From Pseudorhodoferax sp. Leaf267 (GTDB taxonomy: Bacteria; Pseudomonadota; Gammaproteobacteria; Burkholderiales; Burkholderiaceae_C): a stretch of 64,000 nt of DNA. A program made the translations under genes and the position numbers. This document shows positions 37,385-46,779 of the stretch, one piece after another (within the stretch, counting starts at the first letter, position 1; each line of letters opens with the position of its first letter). The stretch spans positions 474,830 to 538,829 of the forward strand of contig NZ_LMMV01000012.1 of the NCBI RefSeq assembly GCF_001422405.1, read 5' to 3'. The notes under the pieces were generated by a model, which searched no databases, was not told the origin of the DNA, and saw nothing but the letters and a program-made list of their open reading frames with translations.

Positions 37385-39049
37385 TCAGCCCAGCTCGTCG
37401 AACTTGGATTCGCGGATCCGGCTCGGCGCCAGTGCGCCGGCCGAGTCCAGGATCGGGTAGGCGATGGAGCAGATGTGCGAGTTGATGCGCTTGAGCTCGG
37501 AGAGCAGGTCGATGTGCAGCGAACTGGTCTCGATGCTGGAGACAGTGTTCTCCGACAGCCGCGCCAGGTGCGTGCGCGCGTAGGCGCGCTCCAGGTCGCG
37601 GAAGCGGGCCTTCTCTTCGAGCAGCTTCTTGGCGTCGTGCACCGTGCCGTTCAGGAACACGCTCATGCCCAGGCGCAGGTTGTCCAGGAGGCGCTCGTGC
37701 AGCTCGCGGATCTCGGCCATGCCGGCCTCCGAGAAGCTGCGGCCGGCGCGGATCTTCTTGTCCTCGATGTCGATCAGCACGCGCTCGATGGTGTCGCCGA
37801 TCTGCTCCATGTTGATCGTGAAGCTGATGATGTCGGTCCAGCGCCGGCTTTCTTCCTCGCCCAGGGCTTCACGCGAGATCTTGGTCAGGTAGTACTTGAT
37901 CGACGAGTACAGCGTGTCGACCGTGTCGTCCAGCTTGCGCAGGTCTTCGGCCAGGCGCAGGTCGTTGCGCACGATCACGTCGAGCACGCCGCGCAGCATG
38001 GTCTCCACGATGTCGGCCTGGTGCAGCGCCTCGCGCGCCGCGCACGAGATGGCCAGCGAAGGAGTGGCCAGGGCGGACGGGTCCAGATGCTGCGGGCGCG
38101 AGAGGGGCGTCGACTGGCCGGGCTTGGCCGAGGGCAGCAGGCGCTCGATCCAGCGCGCCACGAATTGTGTGAGGCCGATGAACACCGTGGCCACGACGAT
38201 GTTGAAAGCCAGGTGGAACAGCACGACCAGCGTGGCGGTGTCGGGGATGTAGGGCCGCACGGCGCTGATCCACAAGCCGACGAAGGGCGCTGCCAGCGCG
38301 ACGCCCAGCAGCTTGAAGATCAGGTTGCCCATGGGCACCTGGCGCACCTCGACAGCCGAGCGCAGCGTGGTCAGCACCGCCAGCAGGCCGCTGCCCAGGT
38401 TCGCGCCCAGCACCAGGCCAATGGCCACCTCGGCCGGGATTACGCCGGATGCGGCCAACGTGGCCGTCAGCAGCACGATGGCCAGGCTGGAGTAGGAGAC
38501 GACGGCCAGCAGCGCGCCGACCGTGACTTCCAGCAGCAGGTCGCTGGACAGCGAGCCCAGCAGCGTCTTGATGGCCGGTGCCGTGGTCAGCACGGCGGTG
38601 GACGCAGTGACCAGCCGCAGCGCCAGCAGCATCAGGCCCAGGCCGATCAGGATGCGGCCGAAGCGGCCGACATTGCTGGTCTGGCGCGCGATGAAGAGCA
38701 CCACGCCGACGAAGATCAGGAGCGGCGACAGCCAGGACAGGTCGAACGAGAACACCACGGCCATCAGGCTGGTGCCGATGTCCGCGCCCAGCATGACGGC
38801 AAGCGCCGCCGGCAGCGCGACCAGGCCCTTGCCCACGAACGAGGAAACGATCAGCGCCGTGGCCGTGCTGGACTGCACCAGCGCTGTGACGCCCAGGCCC
38901 GAGGCCATGGCCGTGAAGCGGTTGCCCAGGCTGTGCGACAGCGTGGTGCGCAGGTTGGCGCCGAACACGCGCAGGATGCCGGTGCGCACCATGTGCGTCC
39001 CCCAGACCAGCAGCGCCACGGCTGCCAACAGATTCAACAAATGCTTCAT
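37385..39049 (-). CDS. Na/Pi cotransporter family protein with PhoU-like domain
   Basis: A 554-residue protein with two Na/Pi-cotransporter repeats and a C-terminal PhoU-like helical domain. The first repeat carries GVTALVQSSTATALIVSSFV (about residues 52-71), with the QSSTA motif of the family; the second has a diverged counterpart near VLGANLGSGLLAVLTTLRSA. The PhoU-like part (about 340-530) contains ALHQADIVETMLRGVLDVIV and FTINMEQIGDTIERVLIDIE. The protein probably couples sodium to phosphate movement. It ends three bases from the NUDIX gene stop on the other strand, so the two converge directly with no terminator visible between them. Confidence 0.92.
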   Translation of the reverse strand: MKHLLNLLAAVALLVWGTHMVRTGILRVFGANLRTTLSHSLGNRFTAMASGLGVTALVQSSTATALIVSSFVGKGLVALPAALAVMLGADIGTSLMAVVFSFDLSWLSPLLIFVGVVLFIARQTSNVGRFGRILIGLGLMLLALRLVTASTAVLTTAPAIKTLLGSLSSDLLLEVTVGALLAVVSYSSLAIVLLTATLAASGVIPAEVAIGLVLGANLGSGLLAVLTTLRSAVEVRQVPMGNLIFKLLGVALAAPFVGLWISAVRPYIPDTATLVVLFHLAFNIVVATVFIGLTQFVARWIERLLPSAKPGQSTPLSRPQHLDPSALATPSLAISCAAREALHQADIVETMLRGVLDVIVRNDLRLAEDLRKLDDTVDTLYSSIKYYLTKISREALGEEESRRWTDIISFTINMEQIGDTIERVLIDIEDKKIRAGRSFSEAGMAEIRELHERLLDNLRLGMSVFLNGTVHDAKKLLEEKARFRDLERAYARTHLARLSENTVSSIETSSLHIDLLSELKRINSHICSIAYPILDSAGALAPSRIRESKFDELG

Positions 39050-39084
39050 CGGATGAGGCGGCGACTATACGCCGCTGCCTCAGG

Positions 39085-39588
39085 CTACTTTGCGCTGCGC
39101 ACGCGCCGCAATTCGTCCAGGATCAGCAGCGCGGCGCCCACCGTGATGGCGGCATCGGCCACGTTGAAGGCCGGGAAATGCCAGCCGGCCCAGTGCAGAT
39201 CCAGGAAGTCGACCACGTAGCCGTGCTGCAGGCGGTCGACCACGTTGCCGATCGCGCCGCCCAGGATGCAGGCCAGCGAGAACGAGAACAGACGCTGGCC
39301 GGCATGGGCGCGCAGCATCCAGACGATGAAGATCGCCGCTGCGACACCGATGCCCGTGAAGAACCAGCGCTGCCAGCCCGAGGCCCCGGCCAGGAACGAG
39401 AAGGCCGCGCCGGTGTTATGGGCCCGCACGATGTTGAAGAAGCTGGTGATGACGGTGGCGTCGCCCAGCTGGTAGCGGGCCAGGATCCATTGCTTGGTCA
39501 CCTGGTCGGCCACGAACAGCACAAGGGCCAGGCCCAGCCAGGGCCACCAGCGGGCCGGCGCGCTGCCGAAAGTGCGCTTGCCGGCCAT
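39085..39588 (-). CDS. lspA: Lipoprotein signal peptidase (signal peptidase II)
   Basis: A 167-residue inner-membrane aspartic peptidase that removes the signal peptide from lipid-modified prolipoproteins. Four spans are visible, and the two catalytic Asp residues lie in [19 protein letters not shown] and [15 protein letters not shown]. The conserved [13 protein letters not shown] precedes them. The ATG at 39588 shares its A with the ileS stop (TGATG), so lspA is translationally coupled to ileS, the standard ribF-ileS-lspA arrangement of proteobacteria. Confidence 0.97.
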   Translation of the reverse strand: MAGKRTFGSAPARWWPWLGLALVLFVADQVTKQWILARYQLGDATVITSFFNIVRAHNTGAAFSFLAGASGWQRWFFTGIGVAAAIFIVWMLRAHAGQRLFSFSLACILGGAIGNVVDRLQHGYVVDFLDLHWAGWHFPAFNVADAAITVGAALLILDELRRVRSAK

Positions 39589-42413
39589 CAGGCGAAGCTC
39601 CGCGTTTCGCCTGCGCCGAACAGGTTGCTCGTGCAGCGGCCGCACAGCGTGGGGTGGGCGCTGTCCACGCCCACGTCCTCGCGGTAGTGCCAGCAGCGTT
39701 CGCACTTGGGCGCGCTTGCCGGGGTGACTTCCACTGCAGGGATGCCTTCGGCGAGCTGCGCAGCCGAGGTGATCAGCGCGAAGCGCAGGTCTTCGCCCAG
39801 GCTGGCCAGCAGCGCATGGTCGGACGGCTCCACCGTCACGGCCACGTTGGCCTGCAGCGACGAGCCCAGCCGGCCCTCGCTGCGAACGGTCTCGATCTGC
39901 TTGTTGACCAGCTCGCGCACGGCGCGGATGCGCGACCACTTGGCGAGCAGCGCCTCGTCCGGTGCGGGCAGCGGGCTGTAGGTCTCCATGAAGATGGATT
40001 CCGAGGTGCCGACGAGCTTCCAGGCTTCCTCGGCCGTAAAGGAGAGGAAGGGAGCCATCCAGCGCAGCATGGCCTGGGTGATCTGGTGCAGCGCGGTCTG
40101 CGCGCTGCGCCGGGCCAGCGAGCCGGGTGCAGTGGTGTAGAGCCGGTCCTTCAGGATGTCCAGGTAGAACGCGCCCAGGTCTTCGGAGCAATACACCTGC
40201 AGCTTGGCCACCACCGGGTGGAACTCGTAGACCTCGTAATGCGCCAGGATCTCGGCCTGGAATTGCGCGGCGCGGGCCAGCGCGTAGCGGTCGATCTCCA
40301 GCAACTGGTCGGCCGGCACGGCGTCCTTGGCGGCGTCGAAGTCGCTGGTGTTGGCCAAGAGGAAGCGCAGCGTGTTGCGGATGCGGCGGTAGGCATCGAC
40401 CACGCGGGCCAGGATCTTGTCGTCGCCCGCGATGTCGCCGGAGTAGTCGCTGGCCGCCACCCACAGGCGGATGATCTCGGCGCCCAGCTTCTTGTTGACC
40501 TCCTGCGGGTCGATGCCGTTGCCGAGCGACTTGCTCATCTTGCGGCCCTGGCTGTCCACGGTGAAGCCGTGCGTGAGCAGGCCGCGGTAGGGCGCGCGGC
40601 CCTCCAGCGCGCAGGCGATCAGCAGCGAGCTGTGGAACCAGCCGCGGTGCTGGTCGTGGCCTTCCAGGTACAGGTCGGCCTCGGGGCCTTCTGCGTGGAA
40701 GCCCGGCGCATGCGTGCCGCGCAGCACATGCCAGAAGGTGGAGCCGGAATCGAACCAGACTTCCAGAATGTCGGTGCTCTTGGTGTACTGCGGTGCGTCG
40801 TCGGCACCGAGGATCTCCTCGGCCGTGACGCGGCTCCAGGCTTCGATGCCGCCCTGCTCGACGATGGCCGCGGCCTCGTCCAGGATCTCCATGGTGCGCG
40901 GGTGCAGCTCGCCCGAATCCTTGTGCAGGAAGAAGGGGATCGGCACGCCCCAGCTGCGCTGGCGCGAGATGCACCAGTCCGGCCGGTTGGCGATCATGTC
41001 GTGCAGGCGTGCCTTGCCGTTCTCGGGGTAGAAGCTGGTCTGCTCGATGGCCGCCAAGGCGGTCTGGCGCAGCGTCCGCGGGGCCTTGTCTTTGGTGAAC
41101 ACGCCAACGCCTTCGTCCATGCGGATGAACCACTGCGCGGCGGCGCGGTAGATCACCGGCGTCTTGTGGCGCCAGCAGTGCGGGTAGCTGTGGGTGATGG
41201 CCTCGGTGGTCATCAGGCGGCCGGCGCTGCGCAGCGCGTCCAGCACCACCGGCACGGCCTTCCAGATGTTGAGGCCGCCGAACAGCGGGAAGTCGGCTGC
41301 GTAGCTGCCGTTGCCTTGCACCGGGTTCAGGATCTCGTCCGTGCGCACGCCGTGGGTGATGCAGGAGTTGTAGTCCTCCACGCCGTAGGCCGGGGCGGAG
41401 TGGACCAGGCCCGTTCCGTCGTCGGCCGTGGCGTAGTCGGCCAGGTAGACCGGCGACAGGCGGCGGTAGCCGGCGTCCACGTCGTACAGCGGGTGTTCGA
41501 ACTCCAGGCCGCCGAGCTTTTCGCCCTTGACCGTGGCCAGCACCGTGCCGTCCAGCGCATAGCGCGTCATGCACATCTCGACCAGCGAGGCGGCCAGCAC
41601 CAGCAGGCCGCGTTCGGTGTCGACCAGCGCATAGTCCAGTGCCGGGTTCAGGTTGATGGCCTGGTTGGCGGGGATGGTCCAGGCGGTCGTGGTCCAGATC
41701 ACCGCAAAGGCTTCCTTGGCCAGCGAGGGCAGGCCGAAGGCAGCGGCCAGGGCAGCGGGGTCGTGCGCCTTGAAGGCCACGTCCAGCGTCTGCGACTTCT
41801 TGTCGGCGTACTCGATCTCGAACTCGGCCAGGGAAGAGCCGCAGTCGAAGCACCAATACACGGGCTTCAAGCCCCGGTACACGAAGCCGCGCTCGATCAC
41901 GCGCTTGAACGCGCGCAGCTCGCCGGCCTCGTTGGCGAAGTCCATGGTCTTGTAGGGATGGGTCCACTCGCCCAGCACGCCCAGGCGCTGAAAGTCGCCC
42001 ATCTGCTGCGCGATCTGCTCGGTGGCGAAGGCGCGGCTCTTGGCCTGCATGTCGTCGCGGCTCAGGTTGCGGCCGTGCTTCTTCTCGATCGCGTTCTCAA
42101 TCGGCAAGCCGTGGCAGTCCCAGCCCGGCACATAGTGCGCATCCAGGCCTTCGAGCTGGCGCGCCTTGACGATCATGTCCTTCAGGATCTTGTTGACGGC
42201 GTGGCCCATGTGGATCTGGCCGTTGGCGTACGGCGGGCCGTCGTGCAGGATGAACTTGGGCGCGCCGGCGCGGGCCGCGCGCAGGCGCTTGTACAGGCCT
42301 TGTTCGTTCCAGTCCTTGACCCAGCCCGGCTCGCGCTTGGTCAGGTCGCCGCGCATGGGAAAGGGCGTGTCGGGCAGGTTCAGGGTGCTGCGGTAGTCGG
42401 TCTTGTCGGTCAT
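39588..42413 (-). CDS. ileS: Isoleucyl-tRNA synthetase
   Basis: A 941-residue class I synthetase that attaches isoleucine to tRNA-Ile. The HIGH motif is [19 protein letters not shown] (about residues 60-78) and KMSKS is in [15 protein letters not shown]. The editing domain lies between, with the Thr-rich [18 protein letters not shown]. The C-terminal zinc ribbon [12 protein letters not shown] and [11 protein letters not shown] is complete. Length is typical of the eubacterial type. Start [19 protein letters not shown] at 42413. Between it and ribF lie 105 bases with no recognisable promoter. Confidence 0.98.
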   Translation of the reverse strand: MTDKTDYRSTLNLPDTPFPMRGDLTKREPGWVKDWNEQGLYKRLRAARAGAPKFILHDGPPYANGQIHMGHAVNKILKDMIVKARQLEGLDAHYVPGWDCHGLPIENAIEKKHGRNLSRDDMQAKSRAFATEQIAQQMGDFQRLGVLGEWTHPYKTMDFANEAGELRAFKRVIERGFVYRGLKPVYWCFDCGSSLAEFEIEYADKKSQTLDVAFKAHDPAALAAAFGLPSLAKEAFAVIWTTTAWTIPANQAINLNPALDYALVDTERGLLVLAASLVEMCMTRYALDGTVLATVKGEKLGGLEFEHPLYDVDAGYRRLSPVYLADYATADDGTGLVHSAPAYGVEDYNSCITHGVRTDEILNPVQGNGSYAADFPLFGGLNIWKAVPVVLDALRSAGRLMTTEAITHSYPHCWRHKTPVIYRAAAQWFIRMDEGVGVFTKDKAPRTLRQTALAAIEQTSFYPENGKARLHDMIANRPDWCISRQRSWGVPIPFFLHKDSGELHPRTMEILDEAAAIVEQGGIEAWSRVTAEEILGADDAPQYTKSTDILEVWFDSGSTFWHVLRGTHAPGFHAEGPEADLYLEGHDQHRGWFHSSLLIACALEGRAPYRGLLTHGFTVDSQGRKMSKSLGNGIDPQEVNKKLGAEIIRLWVAASDYSGDIAGDDKILARVVDAYRRIRNTLRFLLANTSDFDAAKDAVPADQLLEIDRYALARAAQFQAEILAHYEVYEFHPVVAKLQVYCSEDLGAFYLDILKDRLYTTAPGSLARRSAQTALHQITQAMLRWMAPFLSFTAEEAWKLVGTSESIFMETYSPLPAPDEALLAKWSRIRAVRELVNKQIETVRSEGRLGSSLQANVAVTVEPSDHALLASLGEDLRFALITSAAQLAEGIPAVEVTPASAPKCERCWHYREDVGVDSAHPTLCGRCTSNLFGAGETRSFA

Positions 42414-42518
42414 GGTGGGGGCAGGGCGTCACGAAGGCGGCGCCGCAGTCGCATGGGAGGGTGGGGTGCCCCCGGCCGTGGCAGCAGGGGCGCGCGAGGC
42501 AGTGGGCGAAACCGCCCG

Positions 42519-43565
42519 CTAAATTCGGTCGCGCGTCGTCTGCCGGCGGGTTTGCGCATGGCCGGCGGCCAGCCATGCGCGCGCATCGTCGCAGTCCCTG
42601 GCGATGCCGGTTTTCAAGGCATCGAGGCTGTCGTACTTCAATTCGTCGTGCAATTTGTGCAGCAGTTCCACGCGGACGATCTTACCGTAGCCCCCCTCCG
42701 GCCCCAGGGTGGCGGGCCAGTCCAGGCAATGGGTTTCCAGCAGCACGCGGCCGCCGTTCACGTCGTCCGGGTCCAGCGAAGGCCGCACGCCCAGGTTGGC
42801 CACGCCGGCCACGGGCCGGTCCGCCAGGCCGTGGACCTCCACCACGAAGATGCCGGACGCGGCAGGCTTCCAGTGCGAAAAGCGCAGGTTGATGGTGCGA
42901 AAGCCGAGCTCGCGGCCCAGCCGGCGGCCACGCACGACATGGCCGCTGATGCTGTAGGGCCGGCCCAGTAGCCAGGCCGCGTCCAGCATGCGGCCCTGGC
43001 TCAGGGCCTCGCGCACGGCCGAGCTGGACACGCGCAGGCTGCGCCGCTCTGCATCGTTGCCCGCGGCCTGCGGCATCACGACCTCGTAGCTGTTCATGCG
43101 GGCCACGTCGAAACCCTGGGCGTTGCCGGCCGCGGCCAGCATGGCGTAATCGCCGCTGCGCCGGGCGCCGAAGCGGAAGTCGTCGCCCACCAGCACGTAG
43201 CGCACGCCCAGGCCGGCGACCAGCACGTCCTGGATGAAGGACTCGGCACTCTTGGCGGCCAGCGATTCGCGGAACGGCAGCACGATGATCTGGTCCGCCC
43301 CGCAGCGCGCCAGCTCGGTCAGCTTGTCGCGCAGCGTGCCGATGCGGGCCGGTGCGATCTCCTTGCGGCCCGTGGCCTGTGCGAAGTAGTCGCGTGGGTG
43401 CGGCTCGAAGGTCATCACGCAGCTGGGCACGCCACGGTGCTGGGCCTCGCTGTGCAGCAAGGCCAGCATGGCCTGGTGGCCACGGTGCACGCCATCGAAG
43501 TTGCCGATGGTCAGGGCGCAGGCCGGTGCGATGCCGCCGTAATGAAAGCCGCGAAAGATCTGCAT
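42519..43565 (-). CDS. ribF: Bifunctional riboflavin kinase/FAD synthetase
   Basis: A 348-residue enzyme making FMN from riboflavin and FAD from FMN. The N-terminal FAD synthetase half has TIGNFDGVHRGHQAMLALLH (about residues 19-38) and ISS-type VSSSAVREALSQGRM. The C-terminal kinase half begins YSISGHVVRGRRLGRELGF. The kinase PTAN motif is diverged: FRTIN replaces xPTAN, keeping Thr and Asn. The last 20 or so residues (AGHAQTRRQTTRDRI) are a basic tail. First gene of the ribF-ileS-lspA series; divergent from the HNH gene. Confidence 0.95.
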   Translation of the reverse strand: MQIFRGFHYGGIAPACALTIGNFDGVHRGHQAMLALLHSEAQHRGVPSCVMTFEPHPRDYFAQATGRKEIAPARIGTLRDKLTELARCGADQIIVLPFRESLAAKSAESFIQDVLVAGLGVRYVLVGDDFRFGARRSGDYAMLAAAGNAQGFDVARMNSYEVVMPQAAGNDAERRSLRVSSSAVREALSQGRMLDAAWLLGRPYSISGHVVRGRRLGRELGFRTINLRFSHWKPAASGIFVVEVHGLADRPVAGVANLGVRPSLDPDDVNGGRVLLETHCLDWPATLGPEGGYGKIVRVELLHKLHDELKYDSLDALKTGIARDCDDARAWLAAGHAQTRRQTTRDRI

Positions 43566-43727
43566 GTCGGTGTTATCTTTTTGCTAGCGCGAGGTGCGCG
43601 CCGGGTATGCCGCCGTCACATGGGCGCCCTTGGAACCCTGTATATTGTGACGCGGCGCACCATCTCCAGGGGCGCCACCGAGGCTCAGACGTTTGCAATC
43701 CCGTGTCGTTGGTCGCAAGACCTTTGC

Positions 43728-43742
43728 AGGAGGCGTGTCTTG
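43728..43742 (+). promoter_or_regulatory. Strong Shine-Dalgarno deciding a TTG start
   Basis: AGGAGG at 43728-43733 lies six bases before a TTG at 43740. The family sequence begins exactly there (MKVLKLSGQGLPQSW), and there is no ATG or GTG nearby in frame, so TTG is the start codon of the HNH gene. Confidence 0.85.
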
Positions 43743-44297
43743 AAGGTTTTGAAGCTGTCGGGGCAGGGGCTGCCCCAGTCCTGGATCTCGCTGGAACAGG
43801 CGGTGCTGCACTACGCCGCCGAGGAGGTGCGCTGGGAGTCCGGCGCCGAGATTGCAGTGTTCCGTGGCGGCACCAATGCCGTGACGGGCCGCCAGTCGAT
43901 GATCGCGATCAGCAGCATCATCGGGACCAAAGGCGTGCCCAACATCAACCCGTTCCGGCTCAAGCCCAGCCTGACCAACAGCAAGCTGTTCGTGCGCGAC
44001 CGCAATGTCTGCGCCTACTGCGGCTGCCAGGCAGCGCTGGAAGACCTGACGCGCGAGCACATCGTGCCACTGGCGCAAAAGGGGCAGGACCACTGGATGA
44101 ACGTGGTGACGGCCTGCCGGGCCTGCAACCACCGCAAGAGCAACCGCACACCAGAGCAGGCGCGCATGCCCTTGCTATATGCGCCGTACGTGCCCAGCCT
44201 GTGGGAAGACTTCATCCTGCGCAACCGCCGCATCCTGGCGGACCAGATGGAGTTCCTGATGGCGCACGTGCCCAAATCCTCTCGGCTGCTGGCCTGA
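43740..44297 (+). CDS. HNH endonuclease family protein
   Basis: A 185-residue protein with an HNH nuclease fold in the second half: NVCAYCGCQAALEDLTREHI (CxxC and the first His of the DxTxEHIxP motif, about residues 87-106) and WMNVVTACRACNHRKSNRTP (about 117-136, N-x8-H with second CxxC). The zinc-binding Cys and the HNH residues are intact. The N-terminal 80 residues have no assigned domain. A nearly identical protein, as I recall, occurs at this position in many Burkholderiales, arguing for a housekeeping rather than a mobile-element role. A strong bidirectional terminator follows. Confidence 0.9.
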   Translation: MKVLKLSGQGLPQSWISLEQAVLHYAAEEVRWESGAEIAVFRGGTNAVTGRQSMIAISSIIGTKGVPNINPFRLKPSLTNSKLFVRDRNVCAYCGCQAALEDLTREHIVPLAQKGQDHWMNVVTACRACNHRKSNRTPEQARMPLLYAPYVPSLWEDFILRNRRILADQMEFLMAHVPKSSRLLA

Positions 44298-44323
44298 AGC
44301 CGCACGCTGCCCCCTTCAACGAC

Positions 44324-44350
44324 AAACCCCGCCGAAGCGGGGTTTTGTTT
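44324..44350. terminator. Bidirectional rho-independent terminator
   Basis: AAACCCCGC (44324-44332) pairs with GCGGGGTTT (44337-44345) around CGAA, followed by TTGTTTTG; on the other strand the stem is preceded by T-rich sequence (AAAC read as GTTT). It separates the convergent HNH and acyl-CoA dehydrogenase genes. Confidence 0.9.
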
Positions 44351-44363
44351 TGGCGCGGTCCGG

Positions 44364-45479
44364 TCAGGCGAAGACGCCGGCCTTGTCCTGCATGCGGCTG
44401 GACACCTCGCCGAGCTGGTGCAGCGTGTCGCCGAACTGCATCTCCATCTGCGTGAGCCGCTTGAAGTAGTGGCTGACGATGTATTCCTCGGTCACGCCGA
44501 TGCCGCCGTGCAGCTGCACCGCCTCCTGGCCGACGAAGCGCGCCGACACGCCGAGCTGGTATTTGGCGCGCGCCATCGCGCGGCGGCGTTCATCGGCCGG
44601 CGCGTTGAGCTTGAGCGAAGCGTAGTAGCTCATGGAGCGGCCCAGTTCCAGCTTCATCTTCATGTCGGCGATGCGGTGACGCAGCGCCTGGAAGCTGCCG
44701 ATGGTCACGCCGAATTGCTTGCGCGTGTTCAGGTACTCGGCTGTCACGGCGACCGTCTTTTCCATGGCGCCGACAGCTTCTGCGCACAGGGCGGTGATGC
44801 CGATGTCGACGGCGTGCTCCAGGGCCGTCTGCCCGTCGGTGGTCACCAGGGTAGCGGCCGCATCGCTGAAAACGAGCTCGGCGGCGCGCGAGCCGTCTTG
44901 TGTGGCATAGCCGCGTGCGCTGACGCCGGAGGCGGCACGCTCCACAAGGAACAGCGCAGTCTTGCCCTCGACCGTGGCCGGCACCAGGAATGCATCAGCC
45001 TGGTCGCCGGCCGGCACGACGCTCTTGTGGCCGCTCAACTGCCAGGCGTCACCGTTGCGAACGGCGTGGGCGGCGCACACATCCAGGCGGTAGCGCGCCG
45101 CGCGCTCCTGGTAGGCCAGCACGACCAGCGCCTCGCCCGCCGCGATCTTCGGCAGCCATTGCGTTTGCAGGGCCGCATCGGCATACGTCGACAGCACGCC
45201 GCTGGCGATCAGGGTCTGGCCCAGCGGCTCCAGCACGATGCCCCGGCCCAGTTCCTCCATCGCGATCATGCCCTCGACCGGGCCCATGCCCATGCCGCCG
45301 TGCTCCTCGGCGATGTACAGGCCGGCCAGGCCCAGCCCTGCCAGGCCCTCGTAGTCCTGCCGCGAAAAGCCCCCGGCCTTCACGACTGCGCGGCGGTGAT
45401 CGAAGCCGTAGCCCTTGTCGACCCATTTGCGCACGGCGTCGCGCAGCTGTTCCTGGTCGTCGCTGAAATTGAAATCCAT
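44364..45479 (-). CDS. Acyl-CoA dehydrogenase family protein (subunit-like 1)
   Basis: A 371-residue ACAD fold protein. N-terminal helical domain (MDFNFSDDQEQLRDAVRKWV), GLAGLYIAEEHGGMGMGPVE, and C-terminal KQFGVTIGSFQALRHRIADM and EAVQLHGGIGVTEEYIVSHY are typical. The position of the usual catalytic Glu (YEGT) reads QFGDTLHQLGEV, so the canonical base is missing. The middle beta domain lacks the full FAD-contact signature of classical members. The ATG at 45479 has GGAGA upstream. It follows a second ACAD gene by 13 bases; such adjacent pairs can form heteromeric enzymes, which is an inference here. Confidence 0.88.
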   Translation of the reverse strand: MDFNFSDDQEQLRDAVRKWVDKGYGFDHRRAVVKAGGFSRQDYEGLAGLGLAGLYIAEEHGGMGMGPVEGMIAMEELGRGIVLEPLGQTLIASGVLSTYADAALQTQWLPKIAAGEALVVLAYQERAARYRLDVCAAHAVRNGDAWQLSGHKSVVPAGDQADAFLVPATVEGKTALFLVERAASGVSARGYATQDGSRAAELVFSDAAATLVTTDGQTALEHAVDIGITALCAEAVGAMEKTVAVTAEYLNTRKQFGVTIGSFQALRHRIADMKMKLELGRSMSYYASLKLNAPADERRRAMARAKYQLGVSARFVGQEAVQLHGGIGVTEEYIVSHYFKRLTQMEMQFGDTLHQLGEVSSRMQDKAGVFA

Positions 45480-45492
45480 GTGCGTCTCCTGC

Positions 45493-46671
45493 TCAGCCCA
45501 GAACGGTCTGGGCGACGATGTTGCGCTGGACCTCGTTCGATCCACCGTAGATCGTGGTCTTGCGCATGTTGAAGTAGGTCGCGGCCAAAGGCGCACAGTG
45601 CGCGGCGCCCACGTGGTCACCCTGCCAGCCGGCCTCCATGGCCTCCTGAATAAAGGGCAGGCTGTAGGGGCCCGCGGCCAGCATCATGAGTTCGGTGTAG
45701 CGCTGCTGCATCTCGCTGCCGCGGATCTTCAGGAGGCCGGCCACGTCCAGCGAGTTCTTGCCGGACTTCTCGGCCGACAGCACGCGCAGCACCATCATCT
45801 CCAGCGCGACGACGTCCACCTCCAGCTTGGCGATCTCGTCGCGGAAGCGGATGTCCTCGTACACGCCCTCGGCCTGGGCGATGCGCTTGAGGCGCTCCAG
45901 CTCGCGCTTGGCGCGGTTCACGTCGGCGATGTTGGTGCGCTCGTGCGACAGCAGGTGCTTGGCGTAGGTCCAGCCCTTGTTCTCCTCGCCGATCAGGTTC
46001 TCGACCGGCACCTCGACATCGTCGAAGAACACCTCGTTCACCTCGTGGCCGCCGTCCAGCATGATGATGGGCCGCACGCTGACGCCCTTGCTCTTCATGT
46101 CGATCAGCAGGAAGCTGATGCCGGTCTGCGGCTTGCCTTCGTTGCTGGTGCGCACCAGGCAGAAAATCCATTCGCCGTACTGGCCCAGCGTGGTCCAGGT
46201 CTTCTGGCCATTCACGATGTACTTGTCGCCGCGCCGTTCGGCCCGGGTCTTGACCGAGGCCAGGTCGGAGCCCGAGCCCGGCTCGCTGTAGCCCTGGCTC
46301 CACCAGACTTCGCCGCTGGCGATACCAGGCAGGAAGCGCTTGTGCTGCTCGGCGTTGCCGAAGGCCATGATGACGGGCGCCACCATGACGGGACCGAAGG
46401 GCACGATGCGCGGCGCACCGGCCAGCGCGCATTCCTCTTCGAACAAATGCTTTTGCACGGCGTTCCAGCCGGGGCCGCCGAACTGGGTCGGCCAAGCGTA
46501 GCCCAGCCAGCCCTTGCTGCCCAGGATCTTGGCCCAGCGCTGCATATCGTCGCGCGTGAGGTGCAATGCGTTGTGCACCTTGTGCGAGATCTCGGCCGGC
46601 AGGTTGGCATGCACCCAGGCACGCACGTCTTCCCGGAACTGTTGCTCTTCGGCTGTGAAAGCCAAATCCAT
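45493..46671 (-). CDS. Acyl-CoA dehydrogenase family protein (subunit-like 2)
   Basis: A 392-residue ACAD with the better conserved flavin site: YSEPGSGSDLASVKTRAE (about residues 122-139), GQKTWTTLGQYGEWIFCLVR, and C-terminal TIYGGSNEVQRNIVAQTVLG. In the last motif Gly stands where medium-chain ACADs have the catalytic Glu (YEGTxxIQ), as in several CaiA-like groups. The start at 46671 (MDLAFTAEEQQFREDVRAWV) has GAGGAGA upstream. It and the following 371-residue ACAD are one transcription unit. They probably act on a CoA thioester of unusual structure (ring or side-chain of an aromatic or steroid), but nothing in the window names it. Confidence 0.92.
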   Translation of the reverse strand: MDLAFTAEEQQFREDVRAWVHANLPAEISHKVHNALHLTRDDMQRWAKILGSKGWLGYAWPTQFGGPGWNAVQKHLFEEECALAGAPRIVPFGPVMVAPVIMAFGNAEQHKRFLPGIASGEVWWSQGYSEPGSGSDLASVKTRAERRGDKYIVNGQKTWTTLGQYGEWIFCLVRTSNEGKPQTGISFLLIDMKSKGVSVRPIIMLDGGHEVNEVFFDDVEVPVENLIGEENKGWTYAKHLLSHERTNIADVNRAKRELERLKRIAQAEGVYEDIRFRDEIAKLEVDVVALEMMVLRVLSAEKSGKNSLDVAGLLKIRGSEMQQRYTELMMLAAGPYSLPFIQEAMEAGWQGDHVGAAHCAPLAATYFNMRKTTIYGGSNEVQRNIVAQTVLG

Positions 46672-46779
46672 GGTGGTCTCCTCGTTGCATGGCGGCCGCT
46701 CAGCGAACGGCGCCGTGCTTTGTAGCACGCCTGCCTGCGCCCGGCTGTCACCTGCGGGTGGGGATAATCCCGCCCGCTG

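Noticed and set aside
39085-41967. Apparent 960-residue frame ending in LspA
   Set aside because: The upstream part is an out-of-frame reading of ileS; LspA has its own ATG in TGATG with the ileS stop.
42414-42518. Third copy of the dispersed repeat between ileS and ribF
   Set aside because: GC-rich with a GGTGCCCCC-like piece, but the ordered blocks of the two accepted copies are missing.
39654-42971. About 1105-codon open frame on the plus strand opposite ileS and ribF
   Set aside because: Same GC-driven shadow effect; ileS and ribF motifs are unmistakable on the other strand.
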